From the NCBI GenBank assembly GCA_964449135.1, contig CAYUXZ010000002.1, positions 1 through 64,000 on the forward strand: a stretch of 64,000 bases of DNA, written 5' to 3'. Each line of letters starts with the position of its first letter. Position 1 is the first letter of the stretch. The stretch comes from SZAS-103 sp964449135. Lineage in GTDB: Bacteria > Pseudomonadota > Gammaproteobacteria > Xanthomonadales > Xanthomonadaceae. The translations under genes and the position numbers were made by a program. Positions 17,273 to 26,066 of this stretch are shown here, one piece after another. Below the pieces are notes generated by a model. It was not told where the DNA came from. It searched no databases and saw only the letters and a list, made by a program, of their open reading frames with translations.

Positions 17273-18751
17273 CTACAGGAGCACGACATCGTATTGCTCC
17301 TGCTGGTACTGCTCGTCGGTCTGGAAACGGATCGATTTGCCGAGGAACTCCTCGAGTTCGGCGACCGCCGCCGATTCCTCCTCCACCACCCGCGCCACGA
17401 CTTTCGGCGCGGCGATGACGAGCAGCGAGGACGCGTCGAACTGGCGGACCGCGCGGGTGATCTCGCGGAAGATCTCATAAACCATCGTTTCCGCCGTGCG
17501 CAGGCTGCCGCGTCCGGCGCACGCCGGGCAAGGCTCGCAGAGCTGGCGTTCCAGGCTTTCGGTAGTTCGCTTGCGGGTCATTTCGACCAGGCCCAGCGGC
17601 GAAAACTCGTGCACACCGGTGCGCGCGTGGTCGCCGGCGAGCGCTTTCTCCAGCGTGCGCAGCACCTGCCGCCGGTGTTCGGGGTCGGCCATGTCGATGA
17701 AATCGATGATGATGATCCCGCCCAGATTACGCAGGCGAAGCTGACGCGCGACCGACTGCGCCGCCTCCAGGTTGGTGCGGTAGACGGTTTCCTCGAGGTT
17801 GCGCTGGCCGAGGAATGAACCGGTGTTGACGTCCACCGTGGTCATCGCCTCGGTCTGGTCGATCACCAGGTAGCCGCCGGACTTGAGCGGCACGTTCTTC
17901 TGCAGAGCGCGCCGGATCTCGTCCTCGACGCCGTACAGGTCGAACACCGGGCGTTCGCCGGCGTAGTGTTCGATGCGCTCGGCGAGTTCGGGCATGAACT
18001 GCCGCACGAATTCCTGCAGGCGCTCGACGGTTTCGCGCGAATCCACGCGCACCTTCTCGATCTCGTCGTGCATCAGGTCGCGCATCGCGCGCAGCGGCAG
18101 CGGCAGGTCCTCGTAGATGCGCTGCCCGACCGTGGCCTGCTGCGTCGCGACCCCGATCACGTCCCAGGCGCGGCGCAGATAGGCGACGTCTTCAGCGAGC
18201 GCTGCCGCCTCGCAGCCCTCGGCGTTGGTGCGCACGATGTAGCCCTGCGGCGCGCCGTCGGTGAGCTCGCCCAGGATCGCCTTCAATCGCGTGCGCTCGG
18301 CCTCGCCCTCGATGCGCGAGGACACGCCGAGCACGCGCACGTGCGGCAGCAGCACGAGGAAGCGCGACGGGATGCTCAGTTGCGTGGTCAGCCGCGCGCC
18401 CTTGCTGCCGATCGGATCCTTCACGACCTGCACGACGATCTGCTGGCCCTCGTGCACGAGCTCGTTGATCGCCGGAACCTGCGGCGGCGGCGCGTCCTCG
18501 CCCACCGGCTCGGTCGCCGCATGCGCGGCGCGGAAGATGTCGGAGGCGTGCAGGAACGCCGCGCGCTCCAGGCCGATGTCGACGAACGCCGCCTGCATTC
18601 CAGGCATCACGCGCTGCACGCGGCCCTTGTAGATGTTGCCGACGTAGCCGCGCCGCACCGCGCGCTCGATCTGCACTTCCTGCAGCATGCCGTTCTCGAC
18701 CAGCGCGACGCGGGTCTCGCGCGGAGTGACATTGATCAGTATCTCGCTCAT
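17273..18751 (-). CDS. rng: Ribonuclease G
   Basis: Endoribonuclease that matures the 5' end of 16S rRNA and degrades mRNAs such as adhE in E. coli. 492 residues versus 489 in E. coli. The start MSEILINVTPRETRVAL is the family N-terminus; the S1 RNA-binding region follows (GNIYKGRVQRVMPGMQAAFVDIG near 38-60). Catalytic region features: DQTEAMTTVDVNTG, with the Mg-binding aspartates, and IIIIDFIDM. The cysteine-rich CEPCPACAGRG corresponds to the zinc-link region. The ATG overlaps the maf stop as ATGA, so the two are translationally coupled. Confidence 0.96.
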   Translation of the reverse strand: MSEILINVTPRETRVALVENGMLQEVQIERAVRRGYVGNIYKGRVQRVMPGMQAAFVDIGLERAAFLHASDIFRAAHAATEPVGEDAPPPQVPAINELVHEGQQIVVQVVKDPIGSKGARLTTQLSIPSRFLVLLPHVRVLGVSSRIEGEAERTRLKAILGELTDGAPQGYIVRTNAEGCEAAALAEDVAYLRRAWDVIGVATQQATVGQRIYEDLPLPLRAMRDLMHDEIEKVRVDSRETVERLQEFVRQFMPELAERIEHYAGERPVFDLYGVEDEIRRALQKNVPLKSGGYLVIDQTEAMTTVDVNTGSFLGQRNLEETVYRTNLEAAQSVARQLRLRNLGGIIIIDFIDMADPEHRRQVLRTLEKALAGDHARTGVHEFSPLGLVEMTRKRTTESLERQLCEPCPACAGRGSLRTAETMVYEIFREITRAVRQFDASSLLVIAAPKVVARVVEEESAAVAELEEFLGKSIRFQTDEQYQQEQYDVVLL

Positions 18752-19320
18752 GGAATCGTCTTGCCGAAGGCGTGCAGCAACCGCGCCGTCTCGAACAACG
18801 GCAATCCCATCACTCCCGAATAGCTGCCGGACAGGTGTTCGATGAAACCCGCGGCGCGGCCCTGAATCGCATAGCCGCCGGCCTTGCCGCGCCACTCATC
18901 CGACGCAACATAGCGCGCGATCGCCTCGTCGTTCAGTGCGGCGATGCGCACTTCCGAACGCGAAACCGCATGTAGCTCGCGGCCGGCGCTGAGCAGCCAG
19001 ACCGCGCTGATCACCGCGTGGCTGCGGCCCGCGAGCTCGCCGATCATCTGCGCGGCTTCGCCCGCATCGGCTGGCTTGCCGAACACGCGATCGTCGAGCA
19101 CGACCTCGGTATCGGCGCCTAGCACCAGCGCCTGCGGGTTGGCCATCACCTTGAGCAGGCCGGCACCGGCCTTCTCGCGCGCGACACGGCTGACGTAATC
19201 CTCCGGCGATTCACCGGGCAGGCGGGACTCTGGAACGGACACCTCGAGCACGCCGGGTTCGATGCCGATCTGGCGCAGCAGCTCGAGACGGCGCGGCGAT
19301 TGCGAGGCGAGATAGATCAT
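18748..19320 (-). CDS. maf: Maf family nucleotide pyrophosphatase (dTTP/UTP-type, YhdE)
   Basis: House-cleaning enzyme that hydrolyses non-canonical or excess NTPs (dTTP, UTP, pseudo-UTP for YhdE-type Maf) to monophosphates. 190 residues with the N-terminal SQSPRRLELL substrate loop, VLGADTEVVLDDRVFGKP with the catalytic Asp, and the C-terminal GYAIQGRAAGFIEHLSGSYSGVMGLP segment. The QG-x6-I pattern indicates the YhdE rather than the YceF branch. ATG at 19320. It is the first gene of maf-rng-yhdP-tldD; mreBCD, which precede it in E. coli, are replaced here by the divergent sulfate operon. Confidence 0.94.
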   Translation of the reverse strand: MIYLASQSPRRLELLRQIGIEPGVLEVSVPESRLPGESPEDYVSRVAREKAGAGLLKVMANPQALVLGADTEVVLDDRVFGKPADAGEAAQMIGELAGRSHAVISAVWLLSAGRELHAVSRSEVRIAALNDEAIARYVASDEWRGKAGGYAIQGRAAGFIEHLSGSYSGVMGLPLFETARLLHAFGKTIP

Positions 19321-19416
19321 CCGGCAAGGATACCCGCAGCGCCTTGCCGTTCAGACGTGCCATTCGTTCGTATTGCGTTAATTGACTTCGGACATGTCGT
19401 AATGCCGACGTGAGTC

Positions 19417-19456
19417 TTGACAAGCGTCTTAATTCATATAAGTTTGATCTGAATTA
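19417..19456 (+). promoter_or_regulatory. Putative promoter and operator of the sulfate operon
   Basis: A perfect -35 hexamer TTGACA at 19417-19422 is seen, but no good -10 lies 16-18 bp downstream (TAAGTT at 19439-19444 is the closest). The AT-rich segment holds an exact 6-bp inverted repeat, TAATTC at 19430-19435 and GAATTA at 19451-19456, with centres 21 bp apart, which could be an Rrf2 operator overlapping the start codon of the regulator gene. Both calls are tentative. Confidence 0.35.
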
Positions 19457-19917
19457 TGCTGACCATGAAAGCCAAGTACGCCCTGCGCGCGCTCTGCGTC
19501 CTCGTCGACGCCGGCAGCGATCGCCTGCAGGCTCGGCAGATCGCTGTCGCGGCCGACGTGCCCGAGAAATTCCTCGAAGCGATCCTGGTCGAGCTGCGCA
19601 AGGCCGGCATCATCGAGAGCAAGCGCGGCGTGCAGGGCGGCCATACCCTTGCGAAACCTGCAGGGCAGATCATGGTCGGCGACATCATCCGCACGCTCGA
19701 TGGTCCGCTCGCGCCGATCCGCTGCGCCAGCGTCACGGCGTACAAACCCTGCGACGACTGCCCGGATCCCGACGCCTGCGCGCTGCGCCTGCTGATGGGC
19801 GACGTGCGCGATGCGATGTCGGACATCGTCGACCACCGCAGCCTGCTGCAACTCGCGGGCGAGACCCGCAGGCTCGCCCGCAAGCGCGCCCGTTCCGCCA
19901 AGGAGAGCAAGCGATGA
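19456..19917 (+). CDS. Rrf2 family transcriptional regulator with four cysteines
   Basis: A 153-residue winged-helix regulator of the Rrf2/IscR/CymR family. N-terminus MKAKYALRALCVL and the recognition region ADVPEKFLEAILVELRKAGIIESKRGVQGGHTLAKP (about 33-68) are typical. Cysteines 90, 99, 102 and 108 (IRC-x8-CDDC-x5-C) form a cluster like that used by Rrf2 proteins for Fe-S or thiol sensing; the usual IscR set has three. It heads, and overlaps by ATGA, a sulfate-transport operon, so a role in sulfur-responsive control, analogous to CymR, is likely. The start is either ATG 19456 or ATG 19465; neither has a strong ribosome site. Confidence 0.88.
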   Translation: MLTMKAKYALRALCVLVDAGSDRLQARQIAVAADVPEKFLEAILVELRKAGIIESKRGVQGGHTLAKPAGQIMVGDIIRTLDGPLAPIRCASVTAYKPCDDCPDPDACALRLLMGDVRDAMSDIVDHRSLLQLAGETRRLARKRARSAKESKR

Positions 19918-20948
19918 CCTCCGTCAAACCCGCGCACCGCTGGATGCCGTTCCTCGCTGCCGCGGCGCTTGCGCTGTGCATCGGAACGGTGTCGGCGAAG
20001 ACCATCGGCCTGCTCAACGTCTCCTACGACCCGACCCGCGAGTTCTACAAGGACCTCAACGCGGCGTTCGCGCTGGAGTGGAGGAAGACGCACCCCGCAG
20101 ACGTTCTCGACATCAAGATGTCGCACGGCGGCTCGGGCAAGCAGGCGCGCGCGGTGATCGACGGGCTCGAGGCCGACGTGGTCACGCTCGCGCTGGCCGC
20201 CGACATCGACGCGATCGCCGACAAGGCGCATCTTCTGCCCGCGGACTGGCAGAAGCGCTTGCCCTACAACAGCGCGCCCTACACCTCGACGATCGTGTTC
20301 CTGGTGCGCAAGGGCAATCCCAAGAACATCCGCGATTGGTCCGACCTCGTGCGTCCCGGCATCGCAGTGGTCACGCCGAACCCGAAGACCTCCGGCGGCG
20401 CGCGCTGGAACTACCTCGCCGCGTGGGTGTGGGCCGCGAAGGCCTACAAGGGAGACACCGCAAAGGTGCTCGACTACATGAAGAAACTCTATGCCAACGT
20501 GCCCGTGCTCGACACCGGCGCGCGCGGCTCGACCACGACCTTCGTCGAGCGCGGGATCGGCGACGTGCTGATCGCGTGGGAGAACGAGGCCTTCCTCGCC
20601 CGCGCCGAAGCCCAGGACAAGGGCTTCGAGATCGTCGCGCCCAGCGTCAGCATTCGCGCGGAACCGACGGTTGCCGTGGTCGCCGCCGTCGCCAGGCGCC
20701 ACGGAACGCTGCAGGTCGCGGAGGCCTACCTGAAGTTCCTCTACAGCAAGCAAGGCCAGACGATCGCCGCGAAGAGCGGCTACCGCCCGGCCCTGCCGGA
20801 ACTCGTCGATCCGTCGCTGCTGGCGGTTTTCCCGAGGGTGCCGCTGGTGAAGATCGACGACGCGTTCGGCGGATGGAAGAATGCGCAGGCCCGCCATTTC
20901 GACGACGGCGGATTCTTCGACCAGATCTATTCCGGCGGCGCCCATTGA
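19914..20948 (+). CDS. sbp: Periplasmic sulfate-binding protein
   Basis: High-affinity sulfate-binding protein delivering sulfate (or thiosulfate) to the CysTWA ABC importer. 344 residues with an N-terminal signal peptide (hydrophobic stretch about 11-27, cleavage near VSA-K). Family motifs are LLNVSYDPTREFY, KMSHGGSGKQARAV, TPNPKTSGGARWNYLAAW and TGARGSTTTFVERGIGDVLIAWENEA. The ATG at 19914 overlaps the regulator stop and is preceded by AAGGAGAG, a strong ribosome site. Next gene cysT overlaps its stop codon. Confidence 0.96.
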   Translation: MTSVKPAHRWMPFLAAAALALCIGTVSAKTIGLLNVSYDPTREFYKDLNAAFALEWRKTHPADVLDIKMSHGGSGKQARAVIDGLEADVVTLALAADIDAIADKAHLLPADWQKRLPYNSAPYTSTIVFLVRKGNPKNIRDWSDLVRPGIAVVTPNPKTSGGARWNYLAAWVWAAKAYKGDTAKVLDYMKKLYANVPVLDTGARGSTTTFVERGIGDVLIAWENEAFLARAEAQDKGFEIVAPSVSIRAEPTVAVVAAVARRHGTLQVAEAYLKFLYSKQGQTIAAKSGYRPALPELVDPSLLAVFPRVPLVKIDDAFGGWKNAQARHFDDGGFFDQIYSGGAH

Positions 20949-21793
20949 ACAACGCCATCGCCCTGCACGGAACTGCGCGCAATGCCGGCCCCCTGCCCGG
21001 CTTTTCGCTGGCCATGGGCATGACCCTGGTCTGGCTGGGCCTGATCGTGCTGCTGCCATTGTCGGCGCTGCTGCTCAAATCGGCGACGCTCGGCAGCGGC
21101 TGGATCAAGGTGCTGACCGATCCGCGCGTGCTGGCCGCGCTGAAACTCAGCTTCGGCACCGCGCTCGCGGCCGCGCTGTTCGACACGCTCGTCGGCGCGC
21201 TGATCGCCTGGGTGCTGGTGCGCTACCGCTTTCCGGCGCGCGCGTTCTTCGACGCGCTGGTCGACCTGCCGTTTGCGCTGCCGACCGCGGTCGCGGGCAT
21301 CGCGCTGACCGCGCTGTACGCGGGCAACGGCTGGATCGGCAGTCTGCTCGTGCCGCACGGGATAAAGATCGCCTACACGCCGACCGGCATCGCGGTCGCA
21401 CTCGCCTTCGTGGGCCTGCCGTTCTGCGTGCGCACGCTGCAACCCGTGCTGCAGAACCTCGGCGCCGAACTCGAGGAGGCCGCCGCGTCGCTCGGCGCGA
21501 ATCGCCTGACCACCCTGCGCCGCGTGCTGCTGCCGCCGCTGCTGCCGGCGATGCTCACCGGCTTCGCGCTCGCGTTCGCGCGCGGGGTCGGCGAATACGG
21601 CTCGGTGATCTTCATCGCGGGCAACATCCCGAAGGTGTCCGAGATCGCGCCGCTGCTGATCGTGATCAAGCTCGAGCAGTACGACTACGCGGGCGCCGCG
21701 GCGGTCGCGACCCTGATGCTCGCGCTGTCGTTCGTGATCCTGCTGCTGCTCAACCTGCTGCAGAAGAAGGTGGCGCATGGCCGGCACGACTGA
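20945..21793 (+). CDS. cysT: Sulfate ABC transporter permease CysT
   Basis: One of the two inner-membrane permease subunits of the sulfate importer. 282 residues with about six membrane helices and the permease coupling motif EEAAASLGANRLTTLRRVLLPPLLPA (EAA loop), then GEYGSVIFIAGN. The preferred start is TTG 20945, which overlaps the sbp stop (TTGA) and gives the usual short hydrophilic leader before the first helix; ATG 21013 is the fallback. The frame is open far upstream through sbp, but that part is non-homologous shadow. Overlaps cysW by 17 bp. Confidence 0.93.
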   Translation: MNNAIALHGTARNAGPLPGFSLAMGMTLVWLGLIVLLPLSALLLKSATLGSGWIKVLTDPRVLAALKLSFGTALAAALFDTLVGALIAWVLVRYRFPARAFFDALVDLPFALPTAVAGIALTALYAGNGWIGSLLVPHGIKIAYTPTGIAVALAFVGLPFCVRTLQPVLQNLGAELEEAAASLGANRLTTLRRVLLPPLLPAMLTGFALAFARGVGEYGSVIFIAGNIPKVSEIAPLLIVIKLEQYDYAGAAAVATLMLALSFVILLLLNLLQKKVAHGRHD

Positions 21794-22718
21794 TCTGGGC
21801 ATGAGCGTCATCGGTCAGCAGCGCGCCGTGCCCGGGCAGTATTCGCGCAGCCGGGTGACGCGCGATCGCGTCGTGCGCGATCGCGTGCTGCAGGAACCGG
21901 CATGGCTGCGCTGGTGCCTGATCGCGGCCTGCATTCTTCTGCTCGGCGGCATCGTGCTGCTGCCGCTGCTGATCGTCGCGGTCGAGGCGCTGCGCGGGGG
22001 CTGGAACACCTACCTCAACGCCGTCCTCGACGCGGACACGCGCTCCGCGATCCGTCTCACGCTGCTCGTCGCGACGATCAGCGTCGCCGCGAACGGGATC
22101 TTCGGACTCGCGGCGGCGTGGGCGATCACCAAGTTCCGTTTCCGCGGCAAGCGGTTGCTGCTGACCCTGATCGATCTGCCGTTCTCGGTGTCGCCGGTGG
22201 TGTCGGGCCTGGTGTTCGTGCTGCTGTTCGGCGCGCAAGGATGGCTGGGTTCGTGGCTGCGCGCGAATGGAATACAGATCGTGTTCGCGACGCCCGGCAT
22301 CGTGCTCGCGACGATCTTCGTGACCTTCCCCTTCGTCGCGCGCGAACTGATCCCGCTGATGCAACAGCAGGGTTCCGACCAGGAAGAAGCCGCGTCCTCG
22401 CTCGGCGCGGGCGGCTGGACCGTGTTCCGCCGCGTGACTCTGCCGAACATCCGCTGGGCGCTGCTGTACGGCCTGCTTCTGTGCAGCGCGCGCGCGATGG
22501 GCGAATTCGGCGCGGTGTCGGTGGTGTCCGGCCACATCCGCGGCCTGACCAACACGCTGCCGCTGCAGGTGGAAATCCTCTACAACGAATACAGCTACGC
22601 GGCGGCATTCGCGGTGGCCTCGCTCCTGGTGATGCTGGCCCTGCTCACGCTGGTGCTGAAACTCTGGCTGGAATGGCGGCATGCCGACGCGCTCGCCCGT
22701 CGTCGCAGCGGCCATTGA
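21777..22718 (+). CDS. cysW: Sulfate ABC transporter permease CysW
   Basis: Second permease subunit of the sulfate importer. 313 residues; a basic N-terminal tail of about 45 residues, then membrane helices from residue 47, the EAA loop QEEAASSLGAGGWTVFRRVTLPNIRWAL and the CysW-typical ARAMGEFGAVSVVSGHIRG segment. The N-terminal tail (RSRVTRDRVVRDRVLQEP) is longer than in E. coli CysW. ATG 21777 lies inside the cysT 3' end, implying translational coupling. 141 bp separate it from cysA. Confidence 0.95.
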   Translation: MAGTTDLGMSVIGQQRAVPGQYSRSRVTRDRVVRDRVLQEPAWLRWCLIAACILLLGGIVLLPLLIVAVEALRGGWNTYLNAVLDADTRSAIRLTLLVATISVAANGIFGLAAAWAITKFRFRGKRLLLTLIDLPFSVSPVVSGLVFVLLFGAQGWLGSWLRANGIQIVFATPGIVLATIFVTFPFVARELIPLMQQQGSDQEEAASSLGAGGWTVFRRVTLPNIRWALLYGLLLCSARAMGEFGAVSVVSGHIRGLTNTLPLQVEILYNEYSYAAAFAVASLLVMLALLTLVLKLWLEWRHADALARRRSGH

Positions 22719-22859
22719 CCCGGCGAACGTCGAAATCAACAGGTTGCCCGGATGAATCTTCGCGAACGCTTCGCACCAACCCTGAGCCCCGCCGCTGGCG
22801 CGCGAGCCGAAAATGCGCCACGCTCCGATGGCGCACGCCGACGCACCCAGGGACACGGC

Positions 22860-23906
22860 ATGGATATCGGCATCGAAAGCCTGCACAAGCGATTTGGCGT
22901 GTTCCCCGCGCTGCGCGGCGTGGACCTGTGGGTCGCGTCCGGCGAGCTGCTGGCATTGCTGGGACCGTCCGGCTCGGGCAAGACCACGTTGCTGCGCGCG
23001 CTCGCGGGGCTCGAAGAGCCCGACGCCGGTCGCATCCTGTTCGGCACGCGCGACGCTACCCACATGAACCTGCGCGAACGCCGCGTCGGCCTGGTGTTCC
23101 AGCACTATGCGCTGTTCCCGCACCTTTCGGTTTTCGAGAACGTCGCGTTCGGCCTGCGTTCGCGTCGCCGGCGCGACCGGCCCAAGGCGGCCGAACTCAA
23201 GCGGCGCGTGAACGAACTGCTCGAGCGGATGCAAATCGCCGAACTGCACGACCGCCTGCCCGACCAGATCTCCGGCGGACAGAAGCAGCGCGTCGCGCTC
23301 GCGCGCGCGATGGCGATCGAACCGTCGGTGCTGCTGCTCGACGAACCCTTCGGCGCGCTCGACGCGAAAGTGCGCATCGAACTGCGCCGCTGGCTGCGGC
23401 ACATCCACGACGAGACCGGCTACACGACCGTGTTCGTCACCCACGACCAGGAAGAAGCGCTCGAGCTCGCCGACCGCGTCGTGGTGATGCGCGAAGGCGC
23501 GATCCAGCAGGACGGCACGCCTGAGCAGGTCTATTCCGAACCGGCGAACGCCTTCGTCTATGACTTCCTGGGACGTTCCAACCGGCTCGTCGGCACGGTG
23601 CGCGACGGCATGTTCCGCGCCGACGGCAGCGAGGCGGCGTTCGCCTGCGAAGGCGTCGCCGACGGCGCAGCGAATCTTTACTCGCGACCGCATTATGTTT
23701 CGCTCACGAACGCCAACGAAGGTCTCGCGGCGAGCGTGACCGACGTGCGCCAGCTCGCCGGCCGCAGCGTGGTGACTTTGGAACTCCCGCAGCAGTCGCG
23801 CGCGGTCGAAGTGGACATCGGAGACGACGCACAACTGGCGATCCCGGCGCGCGGCGACACGGTTTCGGTCAAGCCGCTACGCTACCGCGTGTTCGCACGG
23901 GACTGA
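22860..23906 (+). CDS. cysA: Sulfate ABC transporter ATP-binding protein CysA
   Basis: ATPase of the sulfate/thiosulfate importer. 348 residues: Walker A GPSGSGKTT near residue 38, Q-loop FQHYALFPHLSVFENV, ABC signature ISGGQKQRVALARA, Walker B VLLLDEPFGALD, H-loop FVTHDQEEA, and a C-terminal regulatory beta domain (TOBE-like) from about 240, as usual for CysA. The ATG at 22860 has AGGGA 8 nt upstream; the open frame begins 36 codons earlier, but that part is low-complexity and unlike the family. The only gap of note in the operon is the 141 bp before this gene, which may hold a secondary promoter. Confidence 0.96.
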   Translation: MDIGIESLHKRFGVFPALRGVDLWVASGELLALLGPSGSGKTTLLRALAGLEEPDAGRILFGTRDATHMNLRERRVGLVFQHYALFPHLSVFENVAFGLRSRRRRDRPKAAELKRRVNELLERMQIAELHDRLPDQISGGQKQRVALARAMAIEPSVLLLDEPFGALDAKVRIELRRWLRHIHDETGYTTVFVTHDQEEALELADRVVVMREGAIQQDGTPEQVYSEPANAFVYDFLGRSNRLVGTVRDGMFRADGSEAAFACEGVADGAANLYSRPHYVSLTNANEGLAASVTDVRQLAGRSVVTLELPQQSRAVEVDIGDDAQLAIPARGDTVSVKPLRYRVFARD

Positions 23907-24027
23907 CGGGAGCGAACGCAACGTCGGAATCGCCGTACGGGGTTACGCGCGATACGGCGCTGCTCACCCGCGATTCAATCCGCTCGGGTATTGTGGCGCC
24001 ACGCCCGTAGCCCACCGGAGTACCAAC

Positions 24028-24750
24028 ATGTCCCGCATCCGATCCGTATTCCTGGCACCGCTCGTTCTGCTGGCCGCGCCACTGGCGTTTGCGCAGAACA
24101 CAGTCCCGACCGCGCTACCCGGCGACGCCACCCTACTGCAGATCGAGGCGCACGGCGAATCGCACCGCACGCCGGACGTCGCCGCAATCTCCGCGGGCGT
24201 CGTCACCCAGAATACCGATGCCAACGCCGCGATGCGCGAGAACGCGAACCGCATGGGCGCGGTGGTCGCCGCGCTGAAGAAGGCCGGCATCGCCGACCGC
24301 GACCTCCAGACCAGCCGCATCGACCTCAGTCCGCAGTACAACTACGCGAACAACCAGCCGCCGAAGATCACCGGCTACCAGGCCAGCAATACGGTGAACG
24401 TGCGCCTGCGTGAGATGACGAAGATCGGCGATGTGCTCGACGCGCTGGTCCGGCAGGGTGCGAACCAGATCAACGGCCCGTCCTTCAGCGTGGACAAGCC
24501 CGATGCGGCGATGGACGAGGCGCGCAACGACGCCGTCAGCCATGCGCAGGCGCGCGCCGCGCTCTACGCCACCGCGACGGGATTGAAGGTGCGGCGCATC
24601 GTCAGCATCGTCGAATCCGGCGGAACCGTGATGCCGCCGCCGCGCCCGTACATGGCGATGGCGAAGATGGCGGACGCGGGCACGCCGGTCGCCACCGGCG
24701 AAAACACGCTCGCCGTCGATCTGAATGTGACGTTCGAGCTGGGGCGCTAG
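24028..24750 (+). CDS. SIMPL (DUF541) domain secreted protein
   Basis: 240 residues with a clear signal peptide (VFLAPLVLLAAPLAFA, cleaved near residue 25). The mature protein is a SIMPL/DUF541 domain: IEAHGESHRTPDVAAISAGVVTQNTDA, then LKKAGIADRDLQTSRIDLSPQY, and GYQASNTVNVRLREMTKIGDVLDALVRQGANQINGP. Such proteins (E. coli YggE, Brucella BP26) are periplasmic or outer-membrane associated, with YggE linked to oxidative-stress tolerance; the molecular role is unclear. The gene starts 121 bp after cysA and precedes an unknown secreted protein by 33 bp. Confidence 0.92.
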   Translation: MSRIRSVFLAPLVLLAAPLAFAQNTVPTALPGDATLLQIEAHGESHRTPDVAAISAGVVTQNTDANAAMRENANRMGAVVAALKKAGIADRDLQTSRIDLSPQYNYANNQPPKITGYQASNTVNVRLREMTKIGDVLDALVRQGANQINGPSFSVDKPDAAMDEARNDAVSHAQARAALYATATGLKVRRIVSIVESGGTVMPPPRPYMAMAKMADAGTPVATGENTLAVDLNVTFELGR

Positions 24751-24783
24751 ACTGCGCGCACGCATTTCGACGGAGGCACGGAC

Positions 24784-25470
24784 ATGATCTGCGCACGCTC
24801 GGCCAACCGATTCGCGACCCTGCTTTGTTCGGCGGCATTCATCGTGCAATCACACGCGGCCGTTGCGACCGCAGCGGCGGCTCCGGCCAAGCCGGCCGCT
24901 GCCCATGACAGCAAGCCCTCGCGCGCCGCGGAAAAAGGCTGCAAATGGGAGAGGTTCTCCGACGCGAAGCTCGGCCTCGACGCATGGGTACAGCGCTGCG
25001 ACTTTCCCGGCCACAACGGTTATCCCGAGCGCAAGATCGATTTCGTCGCGTCGAAGAACTCCCTCGCGCAGCGCTTCTCCGATGGCGGCGCGCCGGAACC
25101 GGTCCTGGATGTGCTCGACCTGAAACCGGGCGAGGTGCCGGACGCGGGCGTACGCCGCCTGTTCGCCGAGCACAGCGACGCGAAGACCGCATCGAAGTGC
25201 GTGCAGGCGCCGTTCCACGACAAGGAGATCCGGACTCCAGCCGGCGTGAAGCGCTACACCTTCGTGCCGAACGCGGCGTATGCGAAGGAACTGAAGAAGA
25301 AGGAAGTCCCCGGCGACATGCCCGAACCTGCCTGCGGCGACTGGGGCGACATGCCCGACGGCATCCAGTACTGGGAAACCCAACCGCAGAGCGGCGCGGC
25401 GAAGGTGCTGTTCGTCCGCTACGGCCAGGACATCCCGCTGTTCGACGAGGCGACGCTGCGGCTGCATTGA
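24784..25470 (+). CDS. Unknown secreted cysteine-containing protein
   Basis: 228 residues, family not recognised. An N-terminal hydrophobic signal-like region (about 10-27) is followed by an Ala/Pro/Lys linker to residue 45 and then a globular part with Cys at about 53, 71, 139 and 184, an even number that could form two disulfides in the periplasm. Notable segments: KLGLDAWVQRC, VPDAGVRRLFAEHSDAKTASKC and GDWGDMPDGIQYWETQP. It lies 33 bp after the SIMPL gene in the same direction and may share its transcript. Confidence 0.7.
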   Translation: MICARSANRFATLLCSAAFIVQSHAAVATAAAAPAKPAAAHDSKPSRAAEKGCKWERFSDAKLGLDAWVQRCDFPGHNGYPERKIDFVASKNSLAQRFSDGGAPEPVLDVLDLKPGEVPDAGVRRLFAEHSDAKTASKCVQAPFHDKEIRTPAGVKRYTFVPNAAYAKELKKKEVPGDMPEPACGDWGDMPDGIQYWETQPQSGAAKVLFVRYGQDIPLFDEATLRLH

Positions 25471-25592
25471 GCGGCGATCCGCCGACCTTTTCTTCGCGCC
25501 AGCGATCGGTGCCGGCGCTTGACGTCCCCGCGTGAAGCACGGACGATGCGCTGCCCGTCCGCGCAGCGCGGATCCACGACGAAAAGGAACCC

Positions 25593-26012
25593 ATGGAATC
25601 CTCTGCTCCGCTCGGATACGTCAAGGACACCGGAACCCCCAAAGGCCGCGGGGTCTTCGCTTCGCGCGCGATCAGCGCGGGCGAAGTCGTCGAAATCTGT
25701 CCCGCGATCGTGCTGACCGCGCCCTGGCGACCGCTGCCGATACGGCTCAAGCACTACGCCTTCAACTGGGGCAACCTCACGAAGGGAACCAAGGCGATTG
25801 CGCTCGCGATGGGCTACGGCGGCATGTTCAATCACGCCAATCCGGCCAATGTGCGTTACGAGGCGATCCCCGACGGCAATTACATGCGCTTCACCGCAAC
25901 CCGCGACATCGCCGCGGACGAGGAATTGACGATCAACTACAACGCGGTCGACGGCGGCCCGACTTCCGAGAACAACAGCTGGTTCAAGGCCAACGGCATC
26001 CAGCCGCTGTAA
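25593..26012 (+). CDS. SET domain protein (putative lysine methyltransferase)
   Basis: A 139-residue protein that is almost entirely a minimal SET domain, the fold of S-adenosylmethionine-dependent lysine methyltransferases. Visible motifs: KGRGVFASRAISAGEVV at 17-34 (the GxG SAM loop), MFNHANPANVRYE near 90 (the NHxxxPN-type SAM/catalytic motif) and AADEELTINYN near 110-120 (the ELTxxY motif with the catalytic tyrosine). Pre- and post-SET cysteine clusters are absent, as is usual in bacterial SET proteins. The target is unknown. It is convergent with rlmH (54 bp between stops). Confidence 0.85.
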   Translation: MESSAPLGYVKDTGTPKGRGVFASRAISAGEVVEICPAIVLTAPWRPLPIRLKHYAFNWGNLTKGTKAIALAMGYGGMFNHANPANVRYEAIPDGNYMRFTATRDIAADEELTINYNAVDGGPTSENNSWFKANGIQPL

Positions 26013-26066
26013 GGCTGGACCATGACTGCCGCGCGGATCGCGGCGGAATCCCTCGAAGACCGTCTT

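Noticed and set aside
26026..26046. Hairpin between the SET gene and rlmH as a bidirectional terminator
   Set aside because: Stem of eight pairs with a wobble and no T-run on either strand; insufficient for a terminator call.
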